Assembly: GCA_028829895.1 (NCBI GenBank)
Contig: CM054184.1
Coordinates: 51,915,201-51,979,200 of the forward strand
Source of the DNA: Sinotaia quadrata
Taxonomy: Eukaryota; Mollusca; Gastropoda; Architaenioglossa; Viviparidae
Direction of reading: 5' to 3'
Length of the DNA stretch: 64,000 bases
In this document: piece after piece, positions 1 to 13,400 of the stretch
How the letters are laid out: every line of letters begins with the position of its first letter
Numbering within the stretch: position 1 is the stretch's first letter
Program-made: the position numbers and the translations under genes
Notes under the pieces: generated by a model
The model's database searches: none
What the model saw: only the letters and a program-made list of their open reading frames with translations
What the model was told of the DNA's origin: nothing

Positions 1-1090
1 ACTTTTTTTTTATCGCTGCATTTATGACATCTATCAGCAGCTGGTTTTGTCAAGTAAATGAGTCCTTTTTGTTAAGGGAGATAATCAGAGTTTTTTCCTC
101 TAATGCACCCGAACTTCTGAATCCTTGCAAACTACAACGTTGTGACCAATTTGTCGCCTAACCCCTTAGGCTGTTATTGCCAGATTTGAACTGATGAATA
201 TAGGGAAGATATTACTCTGAACACAGCCATTTTATTGTCAGACTATTACTGTAGATATTATCGGTGAACTTTGGGAAGATATAATTTTGAACACAGCCGT
301 TTTATTCTCAGACTGTATTAATGTAGATATGAATCGATAAAATTAGGGAAGATAGTCTTTGAGCACATTAGTTTCATAGCAGAATAGATATTGCAGGATT
401 TGAATTGGTAAACTTTGGGAAGATATTACTGTGAACACACTCACAGCAGTTTCGTTGTCAGCCTGTTAATGCAGGATATGCTGAATAATTTAGGGCAGAT
501 AATATTTTGAACGCAGCAAAATGATTCATTGTTTGAGCAATCTGGCGAGCGTTGTATTTACAACAGAACAGATTGACTGAAGCCTCACAGAGTAAGATTT
601 AACTCTTCAGATAACCTTAGTAAAGTAAAATGGTATTGATGTAATTATTATTGTTTGAAGTTAAAGTAAAATGGTATTGATGTAATTATTATTGTTTGAA
701 GTTAAAGTAAAATGGTATTGATATAATTATTACTGTTTGACTCGTTGCACCCTTCAGCAGTAAAGCTGCCATGTAAATGAACAATACAAACTTTTACACT
801 AAAATGATGCAAAAAACGTTGCAACATGACACTACATTACAATTACAGATGACAATGCACAAACAACAACTCGGAGAGAGGCACTATAATTACAGTTAAC
901 AATACATTAATTTCTCGTCACAAATGGCAGTTACCTAACAATAGAATCGTCTTAATGTTCCATTTTCCTAACTCTTCTCATTTTTCGATGCACCAGCACT
1001 CGACAATCGAATACTAGTCGATGTGTGCACATAGCTCAGTGTATTGTAAGTTGTGACGATCCATTATGTTCACCACCGCATTTGAATCCT
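1..1090. repeat. Gene-free stretch with two degenerate tandem arrays
   Basis: I see no gene here. Around 180-515 a degenerate unit of about 70-76 bp recurs about five times, recognisable by GGGAAGAT followed by 'gaacacagc'. At about 620-741 a 41-42 bp unit containing 'taaagtaaaatggtattga' occurs three times almost perfectly. The rest is unique AT-rich DNA. Confidence 0.6.
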
Positions 1091-1105
1091 AGCGCTGACT
1101 AGTCA

Positions 1106-1282
1106 ATGGTATACACATACACACACAAACACACACACAAACGCACACACAAACACCCACACAAACATACAAAACACACAAACATACAAACACACACAAA
1201 CAAATACATACACAAACACATACACACAAACATACAAACACACACAAACACACACAAACATATACAAACACACACAAACATA

Positions 1283-1340
<58 letters not shown>
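1106..1340. repeat. CA/TG microsatellite
   Basis: Imperfect (CA)n interrupted by 'aaacacacac' and 'atacaaac' variants, ending in an almost pure run. Open frames on both strands here encode only Cys-Val or Thr-His dipeptides and are not genes. Confidence 0.95.
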
Positions 1341-1343
<3 letters not shown>

Positions 1344-2054
1344 CGGTAGACTGGCTCCAGTTGGACGTAGACTAAATCAGAATTGCTAGAGACTCCAGCG
1401 AAGTCGACCGCTGCGATACAGGTTTACCGGTTTTCGAATACTCTGGTATTAAACACTGAGACCTTGTGAACACAACGAGGTATTAAACACTGAGACCTTG
1501 TGAACACAACGAGGATTTAGGATTTCCTCCAAGTTTCTTTCTCTAATATTTTTCTAATTTATCTTAATGTTTCGTACCGAAAAATAATCCCCATTAAATT
1601 ACACATAACACAATACTTATCAGCAGATAATAGTACTCAATCTAAATTAGTTCAATGTTCATATAACTTTTAATTTTCAAATTTCGAATATCTCCTATAA
1701 TTATATAATTAATAATAAGTAATAATTATGATTCTCAATATATAAACATTTATAATTTAATAACAATGAAATCCTCATTTTATGGGATATTCAAACAGGA
1801 AATCTTGATCATTTGTTTATACTTGTGCAGCCTGGTAGACACTGACAAGTTGTGATTATTTAAAATTATTAGACACAATACTGAAACAAGAAATATTTTG
1901 ATCTACAATAATTAGGTCAATGCGGTAGAACTAGGTAAGTGCGTTTTATTTGGAAATAGTAATACAAATTGTCAAGGCATTTAACTTACGAACGTTCTTA
2001 TCATCAATTATTAGAGCAATAAGGTACATTATGACCTCACTCATGCTTACATTG
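1341..2054. other. Gene-free stretch with a short tandem duplication
   Basis: The only structure noticed is a 34-bp unit (GGTATTAAACACTGAGACC...) present twice at about 1445-1514, and a 9-bp inverted repeat (AAACCGGTA / TACCGGTTT) around 1340-1430. The remainder is AT-rich DNA without recognisable coding sequence. Confidence 0.5.
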
Positions 2055-2377
2055 CATCTTGATACTTAATACTTAATTCCTCTTCTGACAATATTGTCCT
2101 TAGTGTATCATTTACGGAAACCAAAATATATGACCATCTTGATACTTAATACTTAATTCCTCTTCTGACAATATTGTCCTTAGTGTATCATTTACGGAAA
2201 CCAAAATATATGACCATCTTGATACTTAATACTTAATTCCTCTTCTGACAATATTGTCCTTAGTGTATCATTTACGGAAACCAAAATATATGACCATCTT
2301 GATACTTAATACTTAATTCCTCTTCTGACAATATTGTCCTTAGTATATCATTTATGGAAACCAAAATATATGACCAT
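2055..2377. repeat. 80-bp tandem repeat, four copies
   Basis: Units begin CATCTTGATACTTAATACTT at 2055, 2135, 2215 and 2295. The first three are near identical. The last carries two substitutions near its end. Confidence 0.95.
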
Positions 2378-2789
2378 CGGTCTTTCTCGATTTGGGGTTC
2401 TGTCACTTGAAACAAGCTGACACTGGAACAGACACATCATAATATTTTTCAAATTAGGTCTTAAAATATGTTTAATGGCATTTCACAATCTTCTCTACGT
2501 ATTTTCCTTACTTCAAAGTTACATGTTCATCTCCCTTTAAGGGACTTAAAAAACTGGCTTCACTGTAATATATGACAAACACTTGCTTATGAAAGGTTCA
2601 GAAAAAAATAGAAATTTTATATAATCGACCAATTTTATCGGTTTGGCCTAGTGACGTGCAATCACTAACAGTCATCAGAAAATTTCCAAAGGTATTTTAC
2701 GTTTTCCAGAGGCCTGGTCATGGACACCAGATTAATACACAATTTTCCAAAGGTATTACACGTTTTTTTGAGGCCTGGTCATGGTCACC

Positions 2790-3221
2790 AGATTAATACA
2801 TGATTCAGCTAGCCGTGGATCAACATTAAACAATATAAGATTAATACATGATTCAGCTAGCCGTGGATCAACATTAAACAATATAAGATTAATACATGAT
2901 TCAGCTAGCCGTGGATCAACATTAAACAATATAAGATTAATACATGATTCAGCTAGCCGTGGATCAACATTAAACAATATAAGATTAATACACGATTCAG
3001 CTAGCCGTGGATCAACATTAAACAATATAAGATTAATACACGATTCAGCTAGCCGTGGATCAACATTAAACAATATAAGATTAATACACGATTCAGCTAG
3101 CCGTGGATCAACATTAAACAATATAAGATTAATACATGATTCAGCTAGCCGTGGATCAACATTAAACAATATAAGATTAATACATGATTCAGTTAGCCGT
3201 GGATCAACATTAAACAATATA
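2790..3221. repeat. 48-bp minisatellite, nine copies
   Basis: The unit contains TGATTCAGCTAGCCGTGGAT. Because 48 is a multiple of three, one frame stays open on each strand and repeats a 16-residue peptide. This accounts for the long opposing ORFs of 183 and 189 codons, so they are better read as an array property than as genes. The unit core is an imperfect palindrome around GCTAGC. Confidence 0.95.
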
Positions 3222-3548
3222 TGCAAGTGCATAGGGCACCAAGGGAAGAGAGGGCACCACATGGTACCAGTACCACGGCGTAGCCACCGAATTAAAAAAA
3301 ATCCAGTGAAAGGGCCTAGCGCCATATTCTAAGAGAGGCAAATTTTTATTACATCCAGTCAACTCAAAACAGTTTATATTTAATATAGTTGCGTTTTTGA
3401 CCTGGGAATGGCCTTAAAGAAAACTGAGTTTTTAATATATTATTTTACCTTCAGCACTTATTTAGTCTTAATGTCTTGCCAACTAAGCAAACGGAGGGGA
3501 GGGGGCACCATTATCAGGCTGTGCGAAGGCATCTGCTGACCTTAATGG

Positions 3549-3624
<76 letters not shown>

Positions 3625-3628
3625 ACAT

Positions 3629-3660
<32 letters not shown>

Positions 3661-4626
3661 CCTATATAGCGTGAGAGAATATAATATACATTATATATAG
3701 CGTGAGAGAATGCGCAATTCCGATTAACTTGGATGCATTTTCAATGCCTAGAATTATTCCTATTGATCTGTTTCATAGTGTGTAATTTAGATCTCTGTAT
3801 GTATGAAGTGCAGCAGGTTTAACACGTCCTGTGTCAACATTCTGCTTTAAATGTGTCACCGTTGAGATGTTGGAATATTTATACATAATCATATGAATAA
3901 GTTCTATTTTTCCATTTCACACATTATTTATACATATGAAACTTAATAAAAAAAAAAAAAACCCTGCATAATGCTTTGTGCCTCTAACGCATCCGGGCCT
4001 TTTGCTCTTTAGAATTTCGTTTAATGACGTTGTATTCCATTGACTGGGCCCTATTTCCGAGCTATATGATGTAGAGGGAACTGCCTTAACGCATTAAAAA
4101 TGCCAGACCATCAAGTTAGTCTCAGGGGACATTAAGGAAACCATGTAAATTGAGCTCATGTGTACACCAAATCTTTACATTTCCTGGTATTTAAGAGGGT
4201 GGCTGAATTCGAGGGCATTTACCATCACATATGCCAAATCGTTACATCTCCCGGCGACGCATAAAGGCAAATTTATCATGAGATCACTATAAGATCGTCA
4301 TCTTATAGCAGCAAAACAGACTTGTGCCAAATCGTTTTGTCATCTCCCTGGGGTGCATAAAGGCAAATTTTCATAAATATCCTCTCATTTCATAGTAACA
4401 TAAACAAGACGTGTACCGTCCTATGTGCCAAATTGCTATGTCATCACCTTGTGGCATAAATTAGTGTGAATCATATAGAAGTTGATATGATAGCACTCAT
4501 GTATAAATTCATTACGTCATTTTGTGGGAATAAAGGAGTGTTAGTACTCGGCATACACGTGTGTCAAATGATTACTTCATCCATTTATAATACAAATGCC
4601 AGCTATATGTGTATGTATGTACGTGT

Positions 4627-4690
<64 letters not shown>

Positions 4691-5478
4691 GTTGTTACGG
4701 CATCGTATAGTAGGAAGGGGGCAGTTACCATATACTCGTGTCATATAGTTACGTCATCTTTTGGCATCACTAACTACACGTGCCTAATTGTTAAATAAAT
4801 CTGATGACATAAAGGAACATTCACTAACTACACGTGCCTAATTGTTAAATAAATCTGATTCGTTACACCTATATATATATCTGCATGTCCCAGAATACCA
4901 TGCCAGATCACCGTGTCATATCGTGGTGATACCAACACATTTTTTCTTCCTACTTTTCATAGTTCTATTAACTGGTTAGTGTGGATTTTAGGCTTCTTTA
5001 GCAGAAGTGTGGAGTGAAATATGTATAATTTGTTTCTTTGTATTTTCTTTTTCTTGGCTACCTTTTGACTGCAAACACAGATGAGAGGGATGTACTCGAC
5101 CAAAGATATTACATGAAAATTGTTATCACGTGTGTTGAACTTTAACTGTAGGCCATACAATTTGATGGTGGCAAAGGTTCGTGTCAGCTCGCTCAAAAGT
5201 GTAGGTCTCTGATTTAGTCTCTATTGTTTTATTTCGTGAGTCAACGCTGCCCAGAGATGTTTCATTGCTCTAAGGACGCCTTCTCATGGCTCTAAGCCTT
5301 GAAATATAAGTGCCCGTCACAGAGTTATTTCTGTTAAGTACTAACAGTTGTCACTGTACTGCCTCTGTGATCGAGCTTGGGGAAATACCTAAATGATTGA
5401 CAGGGCTAATTGCTTGTCACGTGATCATTGGTTACTCCCACCCTTACCCTCGTCTTTCTCCACCACCACATATTGATA
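3222..5478. repeat. Gene-free stretch with microsatellites and a 54-bp duplication
   Basis: (CA)n followed by (TA)n lies at about 3551-3660, and (TA)n followed by (TG)n at about 4627-4689. A 54-bp spaced duplication beginning CACTAACTACACGTGCC starts at 4768 and 4822. No coding sequence is recognised in the rest. Confidence 0.7.
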
Positions 5479-5822
5479 ACCTTATGTTGGAGAATAAAGT
5501 GGGTGGATGGGGGCTCGCAAAAAATATAGACTAAAAGACGAATATATCTTTTCCTTTAGTAAGAAGTTTTCCACCTAGGGAAATATTGTGTGACGTAAAT
5601 GTTTGTCTTTAATGTTGTGGAAGAGAGGAAACGTTTATAGCGCCCACATATCTGCCAGGTGAGAGAAACGAGTTGTGTCGTCTGGAGAATTATTAATAAC
5701 ATAAATTAAGATTCTCATCACTTGTAATTAGTTATGAATGATTAATTAACTAATTAATTAATTAATTACTACTACTACTACTACTACTAACCATTAACGA
5801 GGTGGCGTGGCGTTAACTTCAC
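5479..5822 (+). mobile_element. Dispersed LTR-like repeat, right part
   Basis: This stretch is clearly related to 41210-41522 (same strand) and shares its terminal part with 20177-20300 (opposite strand). It includes GTGGGTGGATGGGGGCTCGC at 5499-5518, a stretch ending in 'agattctcatcacttgtaat', a simple TTAA/CTA run, and an end close to GGCGTTAACTTCACA. The related end at 20177 reads GGCGTCACA on its own strand, the inverse of the TGTGACGCC start at 47743. I infer an LTR family with TGTGACGCC...GGCGTCACA ends. The left end of this copy was not found. Confidence 0.5.
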
Positions 5823-6311
5823 ATATAGCTTGTTTGACTTGCATGTTAGATTTAAGTAGATAACTGTGTTCGACTTTTATAGTAGACTTAAGAAGTTAAC
5901 TATGTTTAGATTGAGATTGGTTTAATTTATTCAAATGGATTAGCGAATATAAAAAACGTGTTTATTTTATTTTATGCAGGTGTCATGCATTATAATAAGT
6001 AATTATTTGTCTTTAACAAACTTTTATGGACTTGCGTTTTGTCTAAAATGTTGCGCTCGAACATTGGCAGATGTCGCTATAGAGAGAGCGTGCCTGTAGA
6101 ACTACAACTTGTAGTTCAAGCTATTTAAACCTCAATTATATCCTCGAACATCTGGCCTCCTTCTGTCACCTTTATGCCATTTCATCGCCAGTATATTGTC
6201 TCTGACTTCATCACTGTTCGTCTTCACTGCTAGAGCAGTCAGTTACCATCTGCTGAGTTCTGTTAACCCCCGCCCCTTAAACACACATATATACGCATGA
6301 GCATACGCGCG

Positions 6312-6384
<73 letters not shown>

Positions 6385-7350
6385 TTTCCTCGTTAATGAG
6401 GGTGGCATTACAATTAACCTTTTCAAATTTACAATTATTATTTATTCTATCCAACATTTCTGTCTGTTTCCCTTTTTTTCCTTTTCCTACTTCCTTCCAT
6501 TGTATCTAGTGCTACGTTGGTTGTTCCCTAAGGTGCAGACAACTCTCCTGGTCTGATACAATGGAAGCGACGTTCGTGTTTAGTCAAACTTTGAAACTAG
6601 CGCGTCATGCTTAATCTTTTAAATATTTTTTTATGTAAATCTTTAACTTCATTTTTCTTTAAATCTTTAAGCTCATTATTCTTTAAATTAATTTTCCTTT
6701 ACATTCCTTACTCTTTAAATTTGTTGTTCTTTAAATTTTAAAATTTATTATTCTTTAAATCTTTGAATTCATTATTCTTTAAATAATTAAATTCATTATA
6801 CTTTACATTCGTTATTCTTTAAATTAATTTTTCTTTAAATCTTTATTTTTATTATTTTTTAAAATATTTAAATCCATTATATTTTAAATTTTATTATTCT
6901 TTAAATCTTTAAATTCATTATTTTTTAAATCTTTAAATTTATTATTTTTTAAATCTTTAATTTATTATTCTTTAAATATTAAAATTCATTATTTTTTAAA
7001 ATCTGTTTATCTCTCTCTCTCTCGACTATCTGTCCGTTCTGCCCGTCCACCTTTCTGTCTGTTTCTCTCTTGCGCTGCATCTGTTTTTCTCTCTTTATAT
7101 CTGTAAGCAGATATATTCTATATGTTTATTTCTATAATTCTCTTTCGTACTTACGCACCAACACATATACACAACATATATACACACGTACACGCATACA
7201 CACATGCTTGTGTGTGAATGAATGAAATGCTTTTTTTATGTCATACATTATTCTTTATAATTAATTGCCCTTAATTACTCACTGTTATGAAACACTCAAA
7301 CGCAATTAATATGCAACTAAGACAAAAGCTTTTTTTTTTTTTTTTTGCGA
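5823..7350. repeat. Gene-free stretch: CA microsatellite and TTCTTTAAA-rich DNA
   Basis: A long pure (AC)n lies at about 6314-6383. From about 6600 to 6990 the sequence is a highly degenerate tandem array built on TTCTTTAAAT(C)TTTAAATTCATTA. A short (CT)n and a poly-T run lead into the acceptor at 7353. No exon was recognised, although the missing 5' exon of the SLC17 gene could lie further upstream. Confidence 0.6.
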
Positions 7351-7353
7351 CAG

Positions 7354-7472
7354 ATTCCTAATGTGAACTGGAGCTCAGAGATGATTGGCTATCTGCATAG
7401 CATCTTCTACGTCGGCTATATGGTGACAAACCTTCCTGGTGCCTACCTCACTACTCGCCTGCCCTCTCATTC
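7354..7472 (+). CDS. SLC17 exon I (first seen)
   Basis: The exon follows a poly-T tract and CAG, and ends before GTACGT. It is 119 nt, phase 0 at its start with two bases hanging at its end. It encodes the membrane segment beginning IPNVNWSSEMIGYLHS, including the VGLUT-type histidine and GYMVTNLPGAYL. The last 14 bases and the donor are tandemly copied immediately downstream. Confidence 0.85.
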
Positions 7473-10400
7473 GTACGTAACATATTTACACTCACTGCCC
7501 TCTCATTCGTACGCAGCATATTTACACTCACTGCCCTCATCTACACCTCTTTCCTACCATGTCATTATTACACGACGTATTCACAGGCCACACTTCATCT
7601 TGATATTGCTTTGTAAGAAAATCATTCTCACCATCTTTATGATGAAATAACCTTTCCATCTACTATCTTGTCTAGAACTCTTTACTTTGTAACGCTTTCA
7701 CACTCAACGTTCACATCCTGTCTCATTACAACATAATAAATTTACGCTTGACTTATTCACACATCATTTGTACTCTATGCAGATATAATAACTATGCATT
7801 TTTTTTAATAAGTCACCAGAAAGCTGTAAAAACGTGCACAACCCAACTGTACTGTGGACTCTGTGATTTGCTATTTAAACAAAAACTACTTGTTGTAAAT
7901 TTCTAAGGTGTTTTACTGGGAAATTAAAAAAAAATGTGATTGCAGTTTTACGATAGCACGACACCTTCTTTCCCTCTCTAACATTTTATCTTATATTTGT
8001 ATTTTCTTAAAAAAATTCTGTCTACTAGCTATTAATAGATAGATACATTTAATTATCCCCAACATTTCAATCTCATGTACGACTGAAGTGTTACATTTGC
8101 CATTTGAAGATATTTGAACAATGTTCGATCTTTCTTTGTTACTAGAAATCATTTCTATTTGTGTGACTGTCTCACAGTGTGACACAACAATATATTTCAC
8201 TTTTCTCCAGGCTGTTTGGTGGCTGCATTCTGCTGTCCTGCGTGCTGAACTTGACCATGCCACTGGCCATCCAGCTGGCTGGTTTCAACGTCACCCTGAT
8301 TGTTCGCCTCTTCCAGGGGTTTAGTGAGGTGAGGCACCAACCTACAGTCCAGGGGTTTGAGTTCTAGTAGTAGCTTATTAGGGCTGTGGTAGCGACTAGT
8401 TATTAGGGCTGTGGTAGCGATTCGTGTGTAGGAATGTGTTGGGGCTGTAATACTAACTCATGTGCAAGAATATAATATGTGTATTAGGGCTTGTGTTAGG
8501 GCTGTAATACTGATTCATGTGCAAGAATATAATGTGTTTTAGGGCTTGTGATAGGGCTGTAATACTGATTCATGTGCAAGAATATAATGTGTTTTAGGGC
8601 TTGTGTTAGGGCTGTAATACTGATTCATGTGCAAGAATATAATATGTGTGTTAGTGCTGGAATAGCGAGTTTAGGAATATGATGCATGTGTTTGAACTGC
8701 ATGTTTTGTATATGAGTGTATTTGTTAGGGCAGAAGTACTGAAAATTGTGTAGGAATGCAATATGTTCATGCTGAAATAGTGAGTCTTATGTATGTAAGT
8801 TGATGTGTTGTTGTTTTTTTTTTTCGGAATGCGTTATTGTCACAGGAAATGAGGGACCGAAATTATATTTTATTTCATTTTAAAAAACCGCTAACAAAAC
8901 TAATTGAAGTAATCCGAGTTTTGTTATTTTTCGTATGTAGCATGTAAATTCCAGTAACGGTCACCTAAGATCTCTTTAGTAGACAGACGTTTGTGACGCA
9001 GTGTGTGTTAATTATCATATCATATTGAATATATGTATTAGTTTATGAAGAATATGTATATTAAATAAATGGGGACAACTGCGCAATACCGTCACATGTT
9101 GTTGACGAGAGAAATGACCAGTGCGCATTAGGATTGACCACAGAAAAGCGTGCATCACGATTACCACTATATATCCAAGGCAAAAATCATGTCACAGGAC
9201 ATAGCTTCTGGAAGTTTTGGAAACCTTCAGTGAAAGCTATATAAGAGACAAAATGAAGATTTACTCTCAATGTTGAAAACGTCGATTCGTCTGAAGCCAG
9301 TCTAACTTCACGTATGAATTATCTCATGTACAGAGATTTCATAAAGGAAAGCTGCAATAATCTCTTTCCATCCGTTTTCCATCCGTCTGATGCCATATAT
9401 TGAGTAACGAGGCAAAATTACTCAGTATAATTGTTGGCAAAGTGGAGAGTTCACTGTCAAGAAAAACCCATGCATGTGACGCTGGTTGTATGCAGTTAAC
9501 GACACGAGGGACCAATTTTGTCTTCCCCCTGTCTGAGTTCGTTTGGCAGTCTATCCCGCAAATTGAGAGGCTAGCACCGAGGTTTTCTTACAGATATCCG
9601 GATTTCTACACTCAATGTAATGCGACGACACATCCCACTGGACGACTCCACCCGATAATGCTAAACGTCGTTGGGGTGTCCGTTTCCACGACAACCGGTA
9701 CAACGATAATTATCGAGGCTGACAACAGTCAGCTAAATTTCAGATTTCTCCCCAGTGATAATCTGAAAGTGGTGCCTAGATTCTGCAGAATCTTCACCTG
9801 TAATGCGACGCCTCAATTGCGTCCCGTCTTCACTTTGAAGTGCCGCTTATAAGTGACGTGTGAGATTACGTCATCTCCTTGGAACTCTGACATTAATAGT
9901 GAGTAATCATTAGCACGGCTAACGCGCACATACTTAAGTCTAGGACTCTTAAGAAAATGAACACTATTATATCGTTTGCAAAATAAGAACTCTAATGTTA
10001 AAAGTAATGCTTATTTTACATGTGAACTATTGTTAAAGCGGCCCCATTCGCCGCATAAGAATTGTGTAATTAATCTTTATTTTATATTTTGAATTTCATC
10101 ATTTTCATCTCCCCTTATTTCCCACAGAGTGTATGACATTGGAAAGTTGAATGAATGATTAATCACTGTGCGAAAGAGTAGTGCCCCTTTTAAATCGGGA
10201 AATAAATAACCTGATTTAAACATCTTTCAACTCTCTTGTTATTCATAATTTTTGAGAGGGACGAAAGAATTTGTACTATTGTTTTGCACCGTTCGTCTGT
10301 TCGTCCATTTATTCACATTTATGATACACACTCACAACACACACCGCCAATAAAACGTTCCTTGGCATGACATTAATAAATTGGGCCCCACCCAAACATC

Positions 10401-13400
10401 AATGGCGTATGTCATGTGTGTCTATGTAACAACTTGACGCGACGTAGTACTGGCACACGTCACGGGCTTTTCTTGGAGGTGCACCGGAGCAGGCCAAAAA
10501 TAGACTTCACCCCTTGCATCTCTAACTTCAGCTCGGGTCGGCTTGTAACGAGCCTCCCGTTTTGTGACATCTGGTGACCACTGACCGTGATCTGACAAGG
10601 TAAATTGTGTTGTTGTAAGAAAGTGTCATCTCTTTCCTGCTTTTCTATCTCATCACCATTATGCATTGTTTATTGCATGTTAGGGCTTTGCTATTGAGAC
10701 TTAGGTGAACTGGATTTTGATAAGACTTATTATTGTGTTGAAATAAGTTTTATAATCTTTACGCTATTATCGTTAACGCGTACCGACTCGTGTTTAGACG
10801 TACATAGATCGATATTTTGTACGCTACATTAGCAACTGTTGTTTTGCTAATTTTGCTAACTTTGCAAATTTCCGATTAGGATTTCTTTTACTCGTGTTTG
10901 TAATAATCCTAATCACGTGGTGGCTGGTGTTCATACGCACACCATTGCACCACTTGTGACCGACAGAGGTCAAAATCCCGCGAATATTCTAAGTCACTTT
11001 ATCCATACTCGTGATAACTAGCAATTTTAAAAATGGCCGAGCTAGTAAACATAAAGAAAGAACTCATGGCTATGGGTAGAGAATTCGGGTATGAGAAAGC
11101 CGAGTTAAAGAAATACGTGGATGAGGAGATAGCTAAATGGTATGTTGCGAAAGAAAATGAGGCGAAAGAGGCGAGAGAGCTAGAGGATAAGAAAAATGAG
11201 CTAGAAGAAAAGAGACAGGTAGCTAAGGATTTAGAGATGCAAACTTTGAGAGAGCTAGAGGAAAAAAGATCGAAAGAGGCTATAGAGCTAGAAGATAAGA
11301 GACAGTTAGCTAAACAGCTAGAGATGAAAGACCTGAGAGAGCTAGAGGAAAAAAGATCGAAAGAGGCTAGAGAGCTAGAGGAAAAAAGATCGAAAGAGGC
11401 TATAGAGCTAGAAGATAAGAGACAGTTAGCTAAACAGCTAGAGATGCAAACTTTGAGAGAGCTAGAGGAAAAAAGAGCGAAAGAGGCGAGAGATTTTAAA
11501 GAGAAAGAAATCCAAGATATGAGAGAAATAGAGTTATTAAAGATTCAGTCAGCTAGGGATTTAGAAGATAAAAGGCAGGAAGTAGAAGAGAAAAAGCTTA
11601 AGTTAAAAGCTAGAGCACATCAGGAACAGCTTGAATTAGCTAAGCAAGAGGTAACGGCTAGAAAGAAGTTGTTAGATGGGACTGCTAAGCAACAGGCCGA
11701 ATTAAATAAACCCCGTACACGGCTAGCTTTCTTTAACCCTGAAGTCGAGACGATTGACGAGTTTTTGACACGCTTTGACAGTTTCATTGCCAACTTTAAT
11801 TACACTGACATTGAAAAGAAACAACAACTCGGTCAAATACTCCAAGGTGAAAGCTCGCGCGCATTTACTGATCTAACGCGCGATCCCGCTATTACTTATG
11901 CAGATCTCAAAACGGGTTTGATGCGTACTTTTCAATGTACAGCAGAAGGCTTTCGAAAAATGTTTAGGAGAGCCATACCTAAAGCAAATGACACCATGCA
12001 AGCCTTCGGTACCCGGTTACGCCATTATCTTGATAGATGGATTGATTTGACAGATATCCAGAAGACATATGAGGGCCTATTTGATTTGATATTAAGAGAT
12101 CAATTTCTCCATATTGCTCCGCCTGCAATGACGACATATTTGCAGCGAAATCCCCCGACTAACTTCAGTGATATGTTGAAGTTAGCAGACACGTATAATG
12201 ATTACCCTGATCCGGTAATTACGAGGAGTGCACCACGCCCTCCTCCAACAAATCGGCAGAAGTATACACCGAAACTGAACCGACCAATGACGAAATCGGA
12301 AAAACCCGAACCGGTACAACGGACATACACTAAGTCACAAGACGTACGACGTCACACACGTGACTCCCCGCCTATGACATGTTACACTTGCAAAGGGAAG
12401 GGGCATAGTTCTCAGAACTGTCCCAGTCCACGTGATGTAAAAGTATGCACTGAAACAGGTGCAACTCTAAAGACCCAACAGGCTACAGTAAACGGACAAA
12501 GAGTCAAAATACTGGTCGATACAGGTGCGTCCATAAGCTGCATAAATGCTAAACTTGTACGCCCTGAACAGTATCTAAGAGGTAGCGTCCGCATTCGATG
12601 TGTTATGGGACACCTTAGTACATGTCCAAGAGCCACTGTACATGTTACGTCACCCGTATTTTCCGGTACAGTCACCGCCGCAGTGATAAGAGACATGCAG
12701 TTCGGATTCATACTATCGCCCGGGCAGTGTGACGCACACACTGATGGCATCTATCCTGTTCTCCCCGTAACCACTAGAGCACAACGGGAACGTAGTAAAC
12801 AAGGACCCCCAGCTCTAAAGATAGTCGAGAACACATTTCCGCAGTTGACCCCAAGTCAACTCAGTCACCTGCAGCAGGAGGACAAAAGCTTGTCCTCAAT
12901 GCTAAAGCTGGCACGGAAAAACACTATTACGTCCAGCAAGTACGCGACAATTACGTATTTCCTGAAGGACGGACTAGCGTTTCGGCGCACCGACTTTAAG
13001 GAAAATGATACTAGAAGCACCACGTGTTTATTTACCCCTACACCACTCAGACCGCTGATTCTTAGCTTTGCACACGACTCAATCATGTCCGGACATCAGG
13101 GCGCGCGTCGCACTGAACAACGGATTCGCGAGGATTTTTTTTGGCCAGGCCTGAGTAGGGATGTTCGCTCGTACGTTCGTACATGTACGCAGTGTCAACA
13201 ACATATTGACCGAGGGCGTGTCAGTCGAGTTCCCCTCGAGATAGTACCAACAGTAGAGGAACCATTCCTAAAAGTCGCAGTAGACATTATTGGCCCAATC
13301 ATTCCCGCGGCCGAAGGAGGATATCGCTATATCCTAACAATCGTGGATTTTGCAACACGATATCCAGAAGCAGTCGCATTAAAGGGCATCACAGCGATCG

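Larger units (their letters stand above)
8838..10569 (+). repeat. 5' LTR (1732 bp)
   Basis: Starts TGTCACAGG and ends TTTTGTGACA, matching 15753-17484 at a constant offset of 6915. The only difference I noticed is C at 10049 versus T at 16964. It contains a TATA-like GCTATATAAG at 9236-9245, a 150-codon ORF at 9400-9852 and polyadenylation-type AATAAA at 10349-10354. Confidence 0.95.

Noticed and set aside
1089..1375. Overlapping ORFs of Cys-Val or Thr-His repeats
   Set aside because: They are translations of a CA/TG microsatellite. The same applies to frames at 3476, 4466, 6263, 6297, 44055 and 52021.
2756..3332. Two opposing ORFs of 189 and 183 codons as genes
   Set aside because: Both exist only because a 48-bp unit without stops is repeated nine times.
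5499..5518. tRNA-Pro primer binding site of an LTR element
   Set aside because: TGGGGGCTCG matches ten bases, but the following bases do not, and it lies within the repeat rather than just after an LTR CA end.
1..7350. Missing first exon(s) of the SLC17 gene
   Set aside because: I looked for a sequence encoding a first membrane helix followed by a donor and found none that I could support. It may be upstream of the window.
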